Shown here one piece after another: positions 12,837-14,286 of a stretch of DNA of 14,286 nt. The notes under the pieces were generated by a model. That model did not search any database. It was given only the letters and a program-made list of their open reading frames with translations, and was not told the origin of the DNA. Every line of letters begins with the position of its first letter. The first letter of the stretch is position 1. The stretch is from Lachnospiraceae bacterium UBA3632. GTDB taxonomy: Bacteria > Bacillota > Clostridia > Lachnospirales > Lachnospiraceae. The position numbers and the translations under genes are program-made. The stretch is from contig DFKZ01000036.1 in NCBI GenBank assembly GCA_002373975.1, positions 72,848 to 87,133 of the forward strand, written 5' to 3'.

Positions 12837-13508
12837 TCAGCACTTTATCTCGAGGTATCCCACAAGCTTGGTGAAATCATATTCATCCATGATGCCCTTG
12901 TTGGGATCATAGAACTTTCCGTCGTATGCCACAAGATAATGACCGAATCTTCCGAGCTTCTCGATCATAAGAGCGCACTTGGGAAGCTTTACATCTTCCG
13001 ACTCGGTTGAGTAAACGATGATGTCGGAGTGATCGATGCCGTAATAATTGAGTGCGGAAATGAGCTTGCCCATTGTAGCCTGCCACTCTCTGCAGTTCAT
13101 CACATCGCACACATCCTGTATGCTGACTCCCGCAAGCATTGCAACGCAGGTCTGTCCGCAGAGGCCGTCTCCGTCCTGCACAAGGATATCGATTCCGTCG
13201 ATCTTTCTGATAGGATTCTCGATGCTGTAGGGGCTCTCTCCGTCCATGGGAGCCAGCGAACCGTGTACGTGAAGAAGCATCTCGTATGCTCTGTCTTCCT
13301 CAAATTCAGCAGTATCGTGCGCCTCAAAATAGATCTCGTATCTGCCCTTTTCGATGGGGATCAGATCGCAGGGATTGATCTCGTTTCCGATAACGAGCTC
13401 AGCCTGAAATGCCTCGCGCTGCTTAACAACTTCCCATACATTAAAGGGTACGGTTACGCTGTAGCCTTTGTCTTTTTTCTTTAACTCTGCCTCAAATAAA
13501 TACCTCAT
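12837..13508 (-). CDS. DUF1905-like domain fused to a C39-like cysteine peptidase domain
   Basis: A 223-residue, apparently cytoplasmic protein without signal peptide or membrane helix. Residues 1-85 match the style of the DUF1905 beta-barrel (RYLFEAELKKKDKGYSVTVPFNVWEVV...). Residues ~108-223 look like a C39/papain-fold peptidase: Gln111 six residues before Cys117 in QDGDGLCGQTCVAML (oxyanion-hole Gln and nucleophile spacing as in papain), His190 in RFGHYLVAY and Asp201 in FYDPNKG. A complete Gln-Cys-His-Asp set suggests real hydrolase activity. AAAGG 9 nt before the ATG supports the start. It heads an apparent operon with the sensor, kinase and regulator genes (26-bp gap, no terminator). 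Role, whether processing, signalling or a stress response, is not known. Domain names are from motif recognition, not a search. Confidence 0.7.
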   Translation of the reverse strand: MRYLFEAELKKKDKGYSVTVPFNVWEVVKQREAFQAELVIGNEINPCDLIPIEKGRYEIYFEAHDTAEFEEDRAYEMLLHVHGSLAPMDGESPYSIENPIRKIDGIDILVQDGDGLCGQTCVAMLAGVSIQDVCDVMNCREWQATMGKLISALNYYGIDHSDIIVYSTESEDVKLPKCALMIEKLGRFGHYLVAYDGKFYDPNKGIMDEYDFTKLVGYLEIKC

Positions 13509-13602
13509 TTTCCAATACCTTTCTGTGTTAATTTATCATACTGTATTATGCTTCTATTATGTCGATCATCATTCCGTCCCGGCTGTTAAAATCCCGGAAA
13601 AT

Positions 13603-14286
13603 CTATCCACCTATTCCCAACACTAATGTCGCTACCCTAAAGTACAACAAAAGCGAAAGCGCATCCACAATGGTTGTAATAAACGGACTGGCCATTACCG
13701 CAGGGTCAAACCCGATACGCTTTGCTCCGATGGGAAGAAGGCATCCAACCAGCATCGCCACAAGCACCGCAAAAACAAGAGTCAGGCATACGGTTGCCGC
13801 CACGAGAAGCCCCACTCTGTCAAAGAGCATCAGCTTGGCGAAGTTTGCCGCTGCCAGAGAGGCTCCGCAGAACACCGCAACGCGGATCTCTTTCCAGATG
13901 ACCCTGGGAATATCCCTGTAGGTGATCTCTCCAAGGGAAAGGCCGCGGATGATGGTAACAGATGCCTGTCCTCCCGCATTTCCGCCGGTGTCCATCAGCA
14001 TGGGGATGTATGCGATAAGTGCTGCATAAACACTTAATGCTTCCTCAAAGGAGCTTATGATAGCTCCGGTAAAAGTGGCAGACACCATCAGAAGCAGCAG
14101 CCATGGGATCCTCTTTTTGTAGGTCTCAAATACCGATGTTTTCATGTAGGGCTTATCGGTAGGCACGATAGCTGCCATCTTTTCCATATCCTCCGTAGCC
14201 TCTTCCTGGAGGATATCGACGATATCATCGACTGTGATGATCCCGACAAGTCTGTTTTCGTTATCAACTACGGGCATGGCCGTAAA
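13603..14286 (-). CDS. mgtE: Magnesium transporter MgtE, 3' part (cut by window edge)
   Basis: The last 227 residues of an MgtE-type Mg2+ channel/transporter; the N-terminal regulatory part lies beyond the window. The fragment begins in the second CBS domain (MPVVDNENRLVGIITVDDIVDIL), passes the connecting helix and enters the membrane domain of about five helices. The hallmark PMLMDTGGNAGGQASVTIIRGLSLGEI and the pore-lining Asp in SPFITTIVDALSLLLYF are present, so the channel part looks intact. The frame continues to the edge without a stop. It is followed by a 94-bp gap before the peptidase-fusion gene. I see no convincing terminator there, so a link with the next operon cannot be excluded. 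Confidence 0.95.
   Translation of the reverse strand, partial: FTAMPVVDNENRLVGIITVDDIVDILQEEATEDMEKMAAIVPTDKPYMKTSVFETYKKRIPWLLLLMVSATFTGAIISSFEEALSVYAALIAYIPMLMDTGGNAGGQASVTIIRGLSLGEITYRDIPRVIWKEIRVAVFCGASLAAANFAKLMLFDRVGLLVAATVCLTLVFAVLVAMLVGCLLPIGAKRIGFDPAVMASPFITTIVDALSLLLYFRVATLVLGIGG

Noticed and set aside
13509..13602. Repeated CCGGGA segments after mgtE as a terminator
   Set aside because: They are direct, not inverted, repeats; only a 5-bp TTCCG/CGGAA pairing is possible and no T tract follows.
1..14286. CRISPR arrays, tRNA/rRNA genes, transposases or insertion-sequence ends
   Set aside because: I looked for spaced direct repeats, tRNA-like folds and transposase motifs and saw none in this window.

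Overview
The window reads as chromosomal DNA of a Gram-positive anaerobe of the Clostridia, most likely Lachnospiraceae (Butyrivibrio-like). Reasons: a groES-groEL operon behind a perfect CIRCE operator, strong AAGGAGG-type ribosome sites, sortase-type surface proteins with Listeria-Bacteroides (InlB B-like) repeats, and moderate G+C. This placement is inference from gene style, not from a marker gene. Every protein gene lies on the minus strand, so transcription runs from high to low coordinates. The one clear plus-strand unit is a small RNA.

Layout from low to high coordinates. (1) 1-1363: 5' part of groEL, complete groES, CIRCE and a sigma-A promoter. (2) 1398-2929: a wall-anchored repeat protein with its own promoter and a perfect 16-bp palindrome in its leader. 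(3) 2966-5449: an envelope glycosylation-type operon, made of a small membrane protein, a polytopic GT-C-like protein and a GT2 polyprenyl-phosphate-type glycosyltransferase. (4) 5462-8193: two more secreted proteins, a CHAP-domain lipoprotein and a second APKT-sorted repeat protein, separated by a terminator. (5) 8224-9133: an accessory module with an XRE regulator and, in the stretch that looks empty at first (8692-9213), a convergent pair of small transcripts resembling a type I toxin-antitoxin locus. (6) 9184-13508: an apparent four-gene operon encoding a DUF1905-like/C39-like cysteine peptidase fusion, a seven-helix sensor that lacks kinase motifs, a histidine kinase and a NarL/LuxR response regulator. 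(7) 13603-14286: 3' part of mgtE.

The most notable item is the 8754-9088 locus. Two near-consensus promoters face each other. The minus transcript carries a 30-codon ORF for a one-helix, basic-tailed peptide behind an almost perfect Shine-Dalgarno. Both transcripts end in the same two-sided hairpin, and the plus transcript repeats an 8-nt sequence complementary to the toxin ribosome-binding region. The first ~40 nt of the two RNAs are also visibly related, so the locus is bracketed by an imperfect inverted repeat. A 9-bp half-site is shared between the putative XRE operator and the spacer of the toxin promoter, hinting at extra transcriptional control. The layout matches Fst/par-type systems in outline, but I cannot say from the sequence alone whether this family has been described.
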